Origin: Martinezella hainanensis
Lineage (GTDB): Bacteria > Pseudomonadota > Alphaproteobacteria > Rhizobiales > Rhizobiaceae
Direction of reading: 5' to 3'
DNA: 64,000 bases
Assembly: GCF_900094555.1 (NCBI RefSeq)
Contig: NZ_FMAC01000012.1
Coordinates: 88,291 to 152,290 of the forward strand
The notes below the pieces were generated by a model. That model searched no databases. It was not told where the DNA came from and saw nothing but the letters and a program-made list of their open reading frames with translations. The position numbers and the translations under genes are program-made. Shown here piece by piece: positions 53,501-62,724 of this stretch (position 1 is the stretch's first letter; every line of letters starts with the position of its first letter).

Positions 53501-56500
53501 CGAGCAAGTAGCCGAAATACGGGTAGCCCTCGTCGTCCGAGCGTGGCACGGTCCCGTCGGACTGGCCGGCATAGTAGTCGGCCAGGTCCCCGGTCATCTC
53601 CCAGCTTCCATCCATTGCGGCGAGGAAGCCCGATACGTCGACGAAGTCCGGATGATAGCTTAGTATCGGCAATGCTGCGTCCGCACCGAAGCTGGCTGGG
53701 GCCATGCGGGTGATCGCCACGGTTCGGCCGAGCGGATCGTGAATGGTGGCGGAGATGGCGGCATCTTGACCAAGAAGCTGTTGCTTCTGGCGGTCCTGTC
53801 CGGAGGCGTCGGTGTAGGAGAGCAATACGCGTGGCGCCGCGACCATCGCCAGGTTGCGGAAGGAGAGGAGGTTCGGACCGGTCGAGATCGCGATCGGATC
53901 CATGCTGTCGAGGGGAACGCTGGCGCTGAACAGGAGCTGACCGTCACCGAAGAACAGCACGAGGCCATCACCGAAGACCGTGAGCCATTCCGTCGCCATC
54001 TGCGGCGGGCTTGTCAATGGCGTCTGCACCGTCTTGCCGTTCGGATCGGTGAAGCTGTAGCCGGCATCCGAATCGAAGGCGATCTGATAGCCCTGGGCGA
54101 AGGAGACAGCCAGTGGACCGGCCAGCGTCGCGGGCGGGGGCACCTCGAAATAAAGGGCCGAGGTGGCGGGGGAAGAGCCTTGCCAGGTGAGCGTATCGTC
54201 CACATTTGCCGTGTGCGACAGCGCGCCGCCGGAGACGCTCCAATTCGTCGATGTGGCGCTGGCCTGCCAGCGATCCTGCCATTCGTCGCCTGCGCAGAAG
54301 GTCTCCAGTGTGCCGCCATCAGCGGGTTCCAGCGACAGATTGGCGTTCGGATTGCCGGCATCGAACGTATCGGTGGCATTGCCCTCGCGCGATAGGGAGA
54401 CCTGGACGAGTTCCTTGACCTGCTCCTGAGGTCCCACCTTGGCCACCAGCCGCTGGAAGCTGTCGTAGATGCACCGCAGCGTATGTCCGGCCGAGTCGAC
54501 CATCGCGGTGACCTGGTGCGTCGCTGTATCATAGGCGCGCACGGAGACCTTGCTTGCCAGGGGCGTTACCAGAACGTCGTCGACGAGCACCGCATCCGCA
54601 GCGGTGTTGGTGGCCTGGATGATCAGCTCGATGGACCTCTGCCCCGCGATGAGCGGGATACCCAGCGTCCGGTATGTCCAAGCGCCGCCGGTGTCGTCGA
54701 ATGAGACGCCGAGTACCTCCGTCACCAGGCCATCGACCACGACGACCACGCTAAAGCCGGCGTCGGTGCCCGGCGAGAAGCCGGCCGGCGTCTTATACCA
54801 GAAGCCGAGCAGGTAGTTCTGGGAGATGTTCGCAGGGGTCAGCGTCGTGGCAAGCATGGCTGTCCCGCCGCCTGGCAGGCTTAGGCTGTTCGTTCCGCTG
54901 TGCGCGTCGCCGGTGACGAGTTGCGTGCCCTCCATGGTCCACGCGGCGTTGCTCTCGTAAGGTTCGAAGCCGAGATAGGCACATTCCCCACGCGAGAGCG
55001 AGGCATTGGTGATGCGCGCGATCGGAAGCTCCGGCGCTGTGCCGTAGAGCGTCGATTGAATGACGCCGCAGGCATCCGCCATCTCGGTAAGCTGGCCCGA
55101 GGTGGTGCGCCCTTGGATGAGCGAGTTGCGAAGCCATCCGTCCGGGACAGAGCCAGGATTGTAGGAGGAGAACGGAAAAGCGATCGCCGCCGTACCCGTC
55201 CAGGCAAAGGTTGCCTCCCTCGCCGGGACGAGCACATCCTGCCCATAGCTGCTGGGGAAGCCGGCATAGGTCATGGCGGTTGCCTTGATCGGCACCGCGG
55301 CGGCATTGCCCGAGGCCCAGCTGGTCGTAGATTGCGCCACCTTGGTCAGCATGTGCTGCGCTAGCAGCGTCGCGTCGATCTCATATCCGTAGGTCGTGGT
55401 GGTGGTGAAGGTTTCCTGTGCGCCGCTGCCGCCATAGGCGAGCGTCTGTGTCGATACCGGCTGACCGGAGAAGGGCGCGGCGAGACCGTCGGGGACGTAG
55501 CCTGTCGTCTGCGTGCTGGTGACGCCATCCTCCATCTTGATCTGCTGGATTTGAAGAACGTAAGCGCCCTTCAGGTTCAGCAGCGGCGCTTCTGGGTCGG
55601 AGGGGTCGGAGGCACGAGTTGTGTAAGCCTGCCATGTATTCTCGGTCTGGGCCAGCAAATTGCCCTGGCTGTCGAGCGCATCCGCGCTTTGCAGCAAGCC
55701 GTCGAGCATGTTGTAGTAGTCTGCGCCGGTAGCGACGGCGAGGCCGTTGAGATATCGCGTTACCTTGGAGCCATAGGTCGGTTGCGAAGCATCCGCGGTG
55801 CCGGGGTAGGTCGTCACCTCATAATACTTGACCACGAGCCCTGTCGGATCGCAGGCAGCCTGATCGGGATCGGGAAAATAGGTCGTCGCGGCAGTCGCGC
55901 CGAAACCGTCGGTGATGGAGATGCCGGTGACCGCGTAATGGGTCAGTGCTCCGTCGATGGCGTCGCCGGCATAGCGGTGCAGGAGGATCGCCGAGGCGTG
56001 GTCGAAATCCGAATCCGTGCTCGGATATGCGGCAAACGCTTCCGGTCCGCCCGGTGTTTGTCCGGGCGTGGTGGGGACGCTTTCGGCAGGCGTGTAGATG
56101 CGCTCCGACGAGAGTGTCTGGGCCGCACCGTAGATGCCGCCATTCTTGAGTACCAGCACAGCGGCCTGATCGTTTGTCGAATCCGCGATGTCATAGACGT
56201 AATAGCCAAGGAAGGTTGGCCCCTCGTTGATGACGGACTCGGCATTCAGCACATAGCCATCGGCGGAGCCGAGCGCCTGGTTCACCAGCTGCTGCAGGTC
56301 CGCATTCGGAGACTGGGTCAGCACGTCATCCCAACCCGTGGCTGTTCCACGGAAATAGAGATATTGACCGATGTTCATGAAGTCTCCGCCACCGGCGGAC
56401 GGCCAATTGGCCGTCGCCGAATAGCCGGGTGGGTTTGAGAGCCCCTGCGCTGGCGTGACCGGGCTTCGCGTCCACGACGAGGAGTCCGTGTCGGGATCGA

Positions 56501-59066
56501 AGGACAGGACCTTTGCCGTGGTGGTTCCGACGCCGCCGCCCGGCACCATGATCTGGATCGCGTAGTCCGGACCGTAGGCATAGCGCTGCTGCGATCCCGA
56601 TGGCAGGCTGGTGGGCACGAGCTGCGAATTCGCAAGCCAGGCCTGACCGTTGTAGCGCAACACATGTGCGGCCACCGCGACCATCGTGTTGTCGATAATG
56701 GTCGGGATATAGGGCGTCTTGTAGTTGCCGCTCGCTTCCAGGCGGTCGTTGAAGGTGAAGCTCGTCACGGTCGAGGGGAAGGCGTAAGCCGCGTCCCATT
56801 GAAGAAAGGTGAGCTCGTAGCCGCGCCACTGGGAGTTGTCGGTCTGTAGGTTGCTCATCACCACGAAGGAGGCGGACGGCACCAGCGTCACCCGGTCGTA
56901 GTATACGACGCTGAAATCAGGCAGCGTCAGGATCGCCGGTTGGCTCCAGACGAGGCCGGGTGACAGGAAGGACAATTCCGCCTTTCCCGTCTCGTCCAGG
57001 ATCAGCTGATACTCGTTCATCGCCGTTGCCCAGGCATACTGCGGCAGCGTGAAGGATTCGAGCGTCCAGCTTGCCGTGGTCCAGCGCCAGGTCAGCCGAT
57101 CGTAGCTATAGGACGAATGATCGGGGTCCATGCAGACGACGAGCAGGAAGGTGTTGCCCCCGATGACATTCACCGTTCCGCCGGAAGGCGCGTAGCTTCG
57201 CGTCGGCTGGTTGGGCGCTGTTGTGGTGCCGTCGACCGTGGCCGGCACCCATTGGCCTGGCCGCGCCACGTCCTTCTGGAAGACGTATAGATCGGTTTCG
57301 CTGCTGCTCGTGAAGGAGAGCGCGAAGAAATTTTCGCTGGCGACGACGTTAAGCGTCGTCAGGTCGAGGCCGCCAGCACTGCTGAAGAGAATGGTATCGT
57401 CGGTCAGCGACCATTCGATCCAGCGTCCAAGCCACGTGTAGACCTGCAATGAAAGCTTGCCCTGGCCCGTATTGTACCAGGTGGTGACGACATAATCGGA
57501 GCCGAAGAAGGCCCGTGGCTCCGCACCCTGGAAATCGTCCGAAGGCGGTCCGACGCTTACCATCCGCTCGCAGACCGCGAGCTGCTGCTGCGTATAGGTA
57601 TAGGTGGCGACCGCGCCTTGCGGATAGGTGATGGATTTCAGAGCACCCGGGCTCGATCCTGACAGCAAGCCATCGAAATAGTAGTCGAAGATGAGCCCGG
57701 GCAAGGCCTCTCCCGCAGCCTTCTGGAAGGTGACGCCGGTGAGGAAGCGCTTGCAGGTGTCGCCGTACAGTGCGCCGGCATAGGAGGTTACGTTGGCGAC
57801 GGGGCTGCCATCGCCGCCGGCGGGCTGGCTCGGCAGATAAGCGAGCACCAGGCTGAACATCGGCGCACCGGTGACGTCCTGCACGGCGATGCCTTCGAGG
57901 AATTTCGTTTCGTACCGATCCTGGTATGCGTTTGCCGTCATGTCCGGCTTGAGCTTGTGCGGATCGGCGTATTCCCGCGCGCTCTCGGGCGTGGAATCGT
58001 CCCACAACTTGTCATCATACTGGAAGACGGCCTTGCGGCCGAACACGTCGGTGATGCTGGTGAGGTAGCAGGCCTTGGTATAGGGCAGGCCGCTGGCGCC
58101 CACGGGCTGCTCCACGTCCGGGATCAGCCCCGTGGAGGGATCCCGCACCCATTCATTGTAGCCATATACGATCGAATCGCCCCAGAGAACCGAGCATACC
58201 GCCAGATGCCAGACCCGCGCATATTGGCACTGGCCGGATGTCACGTCGCTCGCACCTTCCCATATGGCCGAGGCCGCCCCGCCATCGAGGGACCAGCGTA
58301 CGCCCCACTCGATGCTGTTACCGACTGAAGTTGCATAACCCTGTGCCGTCGGTGCGCCGAGCCCTCCGAAGGACATTCGGTGACCGTCTTCGTTGACGAC
58401 GATCCATCGCTCATAAGGTGGGTAGTAGAGGATCTTGCGGAATGCGTAGTTGACCAGCTGATATGCCTCGCCTCCGTCCAGGACCTGGAGTTGGGTGTCG
58501 GCAAGCGCGAGATCAAAAAGCTGCTGGTTGTCGTCATCGGACAGGGTCCATGCCGTCGAGGAGGTAGCGGAAACCGTTGTCGCTGACGACAGATTGAAAC
58601 CGCGACCGAGAAATTCGGCGCGGAGGGCGGCCGGCACCGGTTGGCCGTCCTCAAGATTATTGGCGAGCGACGCGTCTACCGCGAAAAGGTTCGAGGTTTC
58701 CGGTTCCCGCGCAAGCGGGGTGGGAATTCCCCCGCTCACATAAGTGTATTGCTGCGTGCCTGGTGTTGGGGCACCGCCATCATCGAGTTCAATCAGCGTC
58801 GCGGGCAGGGTCCAGCCCAGACCGGCTATGCTCGTGGGCGCATCCCGGTTCCATGTCATCGCGTCGCGATAGACGTTGCTCTGGTAGAGCAACGACACTG
58901 ATATATCCAGCCCGTCACCACTCAGCCGGCCCGGCATCGCCAGCAACGCCTGCGTCAGATTGATGTCGCCGCGGAACTGGTTGACATTGCTGTCAAGCGA
59001 CGCAACGGCGCTGGTATCGAACTGGAAGGTACGGATCGGCGGAAGTTGAGAGGTGGAGTCTGACAT
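50517..59066 (-). CDS. giant RHS-repeat / TcB-like protein with unknown C-terminal domain
   Basis: This 2849-residue protein has an N-terminal SpvB/TcB-like region (about 1-480, starting near SIAGLGWTLPATLIEL), then a Trp-rich segment to about 1100 that reads like beta-propeller or TcB repeats, and a carbohydrate-binding-like jelly-roll at about 1365-1515 (TGDAHSGTNSLSLPGGG). YD/RHS repeats (YDGDGNL, YDALGRVLEEG, YDYDDGGRVTRIG) run to a conserved core at about 2475-2542 (LYDFGARLYHPLLRRFCSPD, ending DPTGN). The last 305 residues are Gly/Ala-rich and hydrophobic, with no known toxin motif. No signal peptide is visible. It follows the three-module gene by 27 bp in one operon. Confidence 0.85.
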   Translation of the reverse strand: MSDSTSQLPPIRTFQFDTSAVASLDSNVNQFRGDINLTQALLAMPGRLSGDGLDISVSLLYQSNVYRDAMTWNRDAPTSIAGLGWTLPATLIELDDGGAPTPGTQQYTYVSGGIPTPLAREPETSNLFAVDASLANNLEDGQPVPAALRAEFLGRGFNLSSATTVSATSSTAWTLSDDDNQQLFDLALADTQLQVLDGGEAYQLVNYAFRKILYYPPYERWIVVNEDGHRMSFGGLGAPTAQGYATSVGNSIEWGVRWSLDGGAASAIWEGASDVTSGQCQYARVWHLAVCSVLWGDSIVYGYNEWVRDPSTGLIPDVEQPVGASGLPYTKACYLTSITDVFGRKAVFQYDDKLWDDSTPESAREYADPHKLKPDMTANAYQDRYETKFLEGIAVQDVTGAPMFSLVLAYLPSQPAGGDGSPVANVTSYAGALYGDTCKRFLTGVTFQKAAGEALPGLIFDYYFDGLLSGSSPGALKSITYPQGAVATYTYTQQQLAVCERMVSVGPPSDDFQGAEPRAFFGSDYVVTTWYNTGQGKLSLQVYTWLGRWIEWSLTDDTILFSSAGGLDLTTLNVVASENFFALSFTSSSETDLYVFQKDVARPGQWVPATVDGTTTAPNQPTRSYAPSGGTVNVIGGNTFLLVVCMDPDHSSYSYDRLTWRWTTASWTLESFTLPQYAWATAMNEYQLILDETGKAELSFLSPGLVWSQPAILTLPDFSVVYYDRVTLVPSASFVVMSNLQTDNSQWRGYELTFLQWDAAYAFPSTVTSFTFNDRLEASGNYKTPYIPTIIDNTMVAVAAHVLRYNGQAWLANSQLVPTSLPSGSQQRYAYGPDYAIQIMVPGGGVGTTTAKVLSFDPDTDSSSWTRSPVTPAQGLSNPPGYSATANWPSAGGGDFMNIGQYLYFRGTATGWDDVLTQSPNADLQQLVNQALGSADGYVLNAESVINEGPTFLGYYVYDIADSTNDQAAVLVLKNGGIYGAAQTLSSERIYTPAESVPTTPGQTPGGPEAFAAYPSTDSDFDHASAILLHRYAGDAIDGALTHYAVTGISITDGFGATAATTYFPDPDQAACDPTGLVVKYYEVTTYPGTADASQPTYGSKVTRYLNGLAVATGADYYNMLDGLLQSADALDSQGNLLAQTENTWQAYTTRASDPSDPEAPLLNLKGAYVLQIQQIKMEDGVTSTQTTGYVPDGLAAPFSGQPVSTQTLAYGGSGAQETFTTTTTYGYEIDATLLAQHMLTKVAQSTTSWASGNAAAVPIKATAMTYAGFPSSYGQDVLVPAREATFAWTGTAAIAFPFSSYNPGSVPDGWLRNSLIQGRTTSGQLTEMADACGVIQSTLYGTAPELPIARITNASLSRGECAYLGFEPYESNAAWTMEGTQLVTGDAHSGTNSLSLPGGGTAMLATTLTPANISQNYLLGFWYKTPAGFSPGTDAGFSVVVVVDGLVTEVLGVSFDDTGGAWTYRTLGIPLIAGQRSIELIIQATNTAADAVLVDDVLVTPLASKVSVRAYDTATHQVTAMVDSAGHTLRCIYDSFQRLVAKVGPQEQVKELVQVSLSREGNATDTFDAGNPNANLSLEPADGGTLETFCAGDEWQDRWQASATSTNWSVSGGALSHTANVDDTLTWQGSSPATSALYFEVPPPATLAGPLAVSFAQGYQIAFDSDAGYSFTDPNGKTVQTPLTSPPQMATEWLTVFGDGLVLFFGDGQLLFSASVPLDSMDPIAISTGPNLLSFRNLAMVAAPRVLLSYTDASGQDRQKQQLLGQDAAISATIHDPLGRTVAITRMAPASFGADAALPILSYHPDFVDVSGFLAAMDGSWEMTGDLADYYAGQSDGTVPRSDDEGYPYFGYLLEASPRKRRLEQGQPGKAYAIHDIDSTAPADRQTTQFLYGPNDSSAFDLPQGDYVANTLISPLKTQSLTLRDTMGRKLASSLTDIAGEVAGQGQAIATFADAAGAAAATLQTRQPNFYTKTPQSDPSSFMKSLVQDPLGRTLQTTDPDTGTSQFLYDPSSRLRFVNTALEDGEAWFAYYKYDALGRVLEEGTVQQAWDATRLATLVGQAAWPDDTIAHTVARTHGYDGDGSDPNAIGKEILIVTVNQAPAMVPSADAVTTTESLAYDGDGNLASITLQLPSTLGTSAATVSYTYNNLKQITQVTYPDGSPVATVLYDYDDGGRVTRIGTSVSTPTDIAAYTYNADGDVETETLNQGLLTGAYQYASPGWLTGYTVTPSGTTDACFTLGLGYDVDGRIENRGLSYSFGSDSDSTQVAYAYDGQMRLASATVTGGTQGNESVGLYDANGNIWKLTQDDVEYDFTCAPGSNRPSTLAIGSADPDPISLQFSADGRLTQAGGLALEYDPCLKLATGLTVTSGDDVTQLRLAYGGKGQRILKQVSGNTSSTTVYLWGAATQPLCSHSDGTWTAYIQGPTGLVTVVSDARYFPVKDHAQTVWAVVDDQNALVARYDYAPFGEVLGISGSLPQIVPFRFMGKALDTETGLYDFGARLYHPLLRRFCSPDVAGQGANPYGFAGNNPIMMIDPTGNTSTWARVGIGAGMAALAVTGFALSFFTFGLSDVLAAIGDAVGSAIGSISSALTGGSEVVAAGASVGAQGLSQTAVLTELSTTVALPEGVGAAGIEGTVNAVGNFLQQVVTNTAFGVGSSGLQYDISPGAQFSGQGFRDALLSGAWSGLLYGIGSGVAGLEAEAVSKAWGDVAEKAGLNAASKIAGKAAFKVALNVAMGSSTNAIAQIMTNLMTHQSWNQGLALAAKVGVAGGVPFGVGDVLLNDAKNWATEFATSFGSEGQSRVATAIRGVDQALKAAKSNTAVCLYGITGYTLAEGYVIWGATNHDK

Positions 59067-59093
59067 GGGAAGGCCCCCAGCAAGGATGGGTTG

Positions 59094-59990
59094 CTATTCG
59101 GACTGGTCGAGAATGCCAACTGCGATGACGCTGGCGCTGCTCAGCGACATGTCCTGCGTGTCGCCATCATCGTTGCCCATCCAGGCCCAGACGCCCGAGC
59201 TCACGACCTTGGAACCCGTATCGTCACTCTGGCAGACCCAGGTGTTCGGGCCAGCACCAATATTGCTGATCTCGTGATCATCATTGTCCGGGAACTGCAC
59301 CTGGAAGCCGGTCAGGAGCACGAAGGCATCGGACAGTTTCACCGATCCCATGGGGATCGTCTGCTGGCCGGCGTCTTGCGCGGTGTATGGCACTACGACA
59401 AAGGAGGGCATTTTGTCGGAACTTGCGACCAGGAACCCCGTTCCCGTCGGGTTCTGCGCCGTGTTGCCCGAATCGTCCGACATATTCGCAGTGACCGTGA
59501 TGTATCCGTCGGAACCGTTGGCCGTGCTCCCGACTGAAGCATTGACATTCAGGACATGATGATCGGTCTGCGGATAGGCGAGATAAAAGCCGCTCATGCA
59601 GGCCTGCAGTATGGAATGGAACGAGTCCGGCAGACTGATCGGCGGACTTTCGTTGTTAGATCCACTCGCCACGGAGAACGGCGCGGAAAGCAGGTTGGTG
59701 GTGGTGGTCGCGCCCGTCCACGCGACGACCACGACGGTCACATAGGATTTGCTGAGGTCGACCGTGTTGCCGCTTGCATCGCTCAACACGCCGTTCACAG
59801 CGACGGAGACCTGTGTGGATGCTACCTGATTCGACGTGAGGGCGAGGCTGATTTGCTGGACGTGATGATCCTCGCTGAAAGCGAAGTAAAAGGACGAGAT
59901 GCCGACCGCGAACTGGCTGATCGTGTCAGGGAAAGTGAAGGTATGGTTCTGGATAGGGCTGAGACTCATGGTTTGATAGGTCAGGGGCAT
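59094..59990 (-). CDS. three-module protein of unknown function
   Basis: The start at 59990 has GAGG nine bases upstream and gives 298 residues; the frame extends further but without support. The protein has three related units at about 15-112, 119-205 and 213-295. Each has a short hydrophobic strand then a DHH-type turn: FYFAFSEDHHV, GFYLAYPQTDHHV, GFQVQFPDNDDHEI. Each then has an SDxSGN-like turn (SDASGN, SDDSGN, SDDTGS) and a strand such as VTVVVVAWTG, FVVVPYTA or VIAVGI. It has no signal peptide or helix-rich part and is all-beta in appearance. It precedes the RHS gene by 27 bp, so it is probably its partner. No known family recognised. Confidence 0.75.
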   Translation of the reverse strand: MPLTYQTMSLSPIQNHTFTFPDTISQFAVGISSFYFAFSEDHHVQQISLALTSNQVASTQVSVAVNGVLSDASGNTVDLSKSYVTVVVVAWTGATTTTNLLSAPFSVASGSNNESPPISLPDSFHSILQACMSGFYLAYPQTDHHVLNVNASVGSTANGSDGYITVTANMSDDSGNTAQNPTGTGFLVASSDKMPSFVVVPYTAQDAGQQTIPMGSVKLSDAFVLLTGFQVQFPDNDDHEISNIGAGPNTWVCQSDDTGSKVVSSGVWAWMGNDDGDTQDMSLSSASVIAVGILDQSE

Positions 59991-60518
59991 CGCTGAAATC
60001 CTCGTTTTGGAATGGATGGGACAGGACCGGCGAATTGGCGCGGCCGTTATTCCTGCGTATCTGACTGGCTGCAGCGGTTGGCGCACGGTGTGGCGCGGTT
60101 CGGTTCGTCTGGCGCGTTTGCGCCATTTATGAAACGTCGGACATGCGGAGTCATGCGCGTCATAGCCATTTCTCCTCGATGCCAGCGCCATTGGCGGTTG
60201 AACGAATGGCTTGAGGACTTTGATCGTTTTCACGGCGCGATGCCATTACCCGAAGGGGTAAGGATCGGGTCTGATGAGCGTCGCTTTGCCGAGAGCAACG
60301 GGCCGATGTGTCGCATTGGGAGACATGTTTCTCATCGGAACACGGGATGTCCGATTTCTCGTCGATCAGAAGGGTGATACCGAAGCGGACAGCCGAGCCA
60401 GATCTGTTTCGAGCCGAACTCGGCGTCGAGCACGATCGGGGTATTCTTATTGCCTGACTGTTTCTGGAGAGAGCGAAATCACATCAAAGCCAAGCCCATA
60501 AATGAGTTCTGATCAGCG
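59991..60518. other. 528 bp promoter region of the RHS operon
   Basis: The region lies between the LuxR-type regulator gene stop and the three-module gene start, both on the minus strand. It contains the perfect repeat listed below and otherwise short frames without ribosome binding sites. The RHS operon promoter is expected here. Confidence 0.5.
60246..60261. promoter_or_regulatory. candidate LuxR-type operator
   Basis: TTACCCGAAGGGGTAA is a perfect 6-4-6 inverted repeat 256 bp upstream of the three-module gene start. Its size and symmetry suit a LuxR-type dimer, though no consensus for this regulator is known to me. Confidence 0.4.
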
Positions 60519-61358
60519 CTAGATCGGTCTATGCTGCCTACCCCAAGCCGATGACGTCAGCTTCCAAAGGGGCGGAAGCTCGGAAAATGGTGGGGTGGTA
60601 TGAGCGATCACGGCGGCGGCAAGGCGCCCCTCGGCGCCGATCCTGCTATAGAGCGCTTTGACATGCGCTTTTACCGTATCGATGCCGACATCCAGAATGG
60701 TTGCGATATCCTCATTGGATTTTCCTTGAACAACCCACGAGGCTACTTCAAGTTGACGCGGGCTCAACCGTGGAAACGCAATGCGCAGTCGATTGATTGG
60801 CGTGAGTTTGGCCAGCGTGCGCTCTTGCGCTTGACGATAGCTGCGAACGATATGCGGACGAAAAGCGACCAGCCTATCACGCTCAAGGTCGCTGAAAGCG
60901 GGGCGCCCGATCACTCTGAACCCGGCGATGTCGACGACATAATCGTCATGCGCAATGATCATTTTCATGATCCGTCGCGCTCGAGATGGTAGGAAGACCT
61001 CTTTTACGATCGGAAGGTTGAGATAGGTCTCGTCATCGAAAAAATCTGATTCCCGCAGCGCCTGGTCGCCATAAAACTCTGGGGTGTTCTGCCAGAAAGG
61101 ATGGCTGTGCATATGGCGGGCGTAGGCAGCCATGCTCGCTCCTCGCGCAGCGGGATCGTCCTCTACCGAAACCAGGGCCCGAAAGTCTTTGCTCTTGTGA
61201 TGAAACTCCGCATACGTGACGACATCGGCATCGATCAGTCGGGCCACCGTATCAAAGAGGATTGATGGCAAGTTCTGCAGATCCGGTTCATGTTCGTAGA
61301 GGCGGATGGTTTCCTCCATGAGGGGTCGGTCCAAGTCATTCAGCTGCGCGATATTCAT
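60519..61358 (-). CDS. LuxR-type transcriptional regulator
   Basis: The ATG at 61358 has GGGAGGTGA upstream; the earlier ATG at 61373 overlaps that site. The product has 279 residues. The C-terminal helix-turn-helix at about 205-260 is typical of LuxR/FixJ (LSPRQLEVASWVVQGKSNED, TVKAHVKALYSRIG). The first 190 residues look like a GAF- or PAS-like sensor (LIDADVVTYAEFHHKSKDFR, HPFWQNTPEFYGD), not a response-regulator receiver, and lack an obvious AHL pocket signature. It lies on the same strand upstream of the three-module/RHS operon, which it probably controls. Confidence 0.88.
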   Translation of the reverse strand: MNIAQLNDLDRPLMEETIRLYEHEPDLQNLPSILFDTVARLIDADVVTYAEFHHKSKDFRALVSVEDDPAARGASMAAYARHMHSHPFWQNTPEFYGDQALRESDFFDDETYLNLPIVKEVFLPSRARRIMKMIIAHDDYVVDIAGFRVIGRPAFSDLERDRLVAFRPHIVRSYRQAQERTLAKLTPINRLRIAFPRLSPRQLEVASWVVQGKSNEDIATILDVGIDTVKAHVKALYSRIGAEGRLAAAVIAHTTPPFSELPPLWKLTSSAWGRQHRPI

Positions 61359-61373
61359 CCAATCACCTCCCAT

Positions 61374-62172
61374 TGCTGGCGATGAAACCGACGGTGCGTT
61401 GGCCCGTATATCCCATTAATCTCAAGTGAGGATTGGAAGTCGATGGGTTGAAGACTGCTCCCACAAATCGTTTTAGTTGAGGTAAATAAATTTCCGATTG
61501 TCATAGCCACCGTTTCATTGAAGGACATTTGTCACTCGGCATCTAATGAAAGGGATCGCGCAAATTAGGGGGTCGGCTGCTTGCATGAGAAGCGTTCGTC
61601 CGTGTCGATGAACCGATACTACGAATGCTATCGGAATATTCTCTCCGTCAAGGAGCACGGCACACGGCGCGCACAAAACGCTTATGCTTCATGCTGCCAG
61701 CATGCCGCTTGTTGAACAGCAAATCCCTGCCGTTTGGCTGCCTTCACTTCACAAAGCCTCACGCTCGCCTCCAGAGGCTCTACGGGCGCTTGCTTATTTT
61801 AAAGGCACAAAGGCGTCGAACTTTCTGCTACCCTCAGCGCCTGTTACAGAAGTATCAAGAATTTCCAGCACTTGAGGTCAATGGTCTTCGTAAAAACCGG
61901 GTTGTTGGTTCTTATCCATTCAAGAGCATAAACAACGCATGAGCCGGCTCGCTCTTAATTGGTGTTCTCCATGTGGGGGTAACCGGCGTCCTCGGTCATT
62001 TCGTTGACCTCGAAAGGCGCCTTCCCGTCGTAGCCACCGCAGGTGATCTGACTCGCAGTCGTTGATCATGGCGAAGTGGTCAGGAAGAATTGCTTATTCT
62101 GGTAACGTCATTGTGGAAAAGACGGTGTCTCACGCCTCTGTCGATGATTTATTGTTAAATAGGAACTCCCGC
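61374..62172. other. 799 bp without a convincing gene
   Basis: A forward frame at 61625-61942 has no recognisable family and no good ribosome binding site. On the minus strand, 61955 to about 62063, a short segment reads TCGGYDGKAPFEVNEMTEDA and continues GYPHMENTN before a stop. That looks like the tail of a lost gene. The stretch may be a decayed boundary of the accessory region. Confidence 0.4.
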
Positions 62173-62724
62173 ATGTTCTGCCGATGCCAAAGCAGCGTCA
62201 GATTTCTTGAAAAGGTCGCTGATTTGATCAAGCGTTTGTCGTCGCTTTGGGCACTATTCTTCGCCGCATTGGGAATTTTCGCAGCAAGCGAATTTGCTCG
62301 AGCTGGGTCGGAGCAGACATGGTAGGAGGATCCCGCCAGCCATTGCAAGTTCGTGGTGCCTGCTTCCCTGACGGCCGGACCTACGTTTTGGACGGGCACC
62401 TGCCCGGGTGGCAAAGCCTCCGGCAATGGCATGCTGCGACGCCGCGACGGCAACCACGCTGGTGCTGCCTTCTTTGGACAAATGAAGGACGGAGTTCCTC
62501 AGATAGGTCTCGTCGACCTTGATGGGGGATACCGGGTCGGAACCTTTGATCGCAATGACATCGGCAGCAAGGCCGAATTGGAGCCTCAGGTTCGGACTGA
62601 TGCTTTCCGCGCCGCTATCGAAGCCGCCAAACTTGTAAGTTCCAAATATAAGGCGGAGAACAAGGATGCATCGGCGCAGCTTTACGAGACGCTTGCAAAA
62701 GCGTTCGAAGCGCAGCTCGACTAA
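62173..62724 (+). pseudogene. secreted MORN-like protein gene with in-frame amber codon
   Basis: The ATG at 62173 follows AGGA and opens a signal peptide (LSSLWALFFAALGIFAASEF, cleavage after ARA). The frame meets TAG at 62323-62325 just after the signal peptide (reading EQTW, stop, EDPASHC). Past it the same frame continues for 132 codons with a MORN-like pattern: FWTGTCPGGKASGNGMLRRR, AAFFGQMKDGVPQIGLVDLD and YRVGTFDRND. It then reads a helical tail to a normal stop at 62722. One base change explains the break, so this is a recent pseudogene unless readthrough occurs. A GTG at 62353 could start the second half. Confidence 0.75.

Noticed and set aside
61625..61942. 105-codon forward frame
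   Set aside because: No family, no ribosome binding site and Cys/Arg-rich composition unlike the neighbours; kept only as part of a gap entry.
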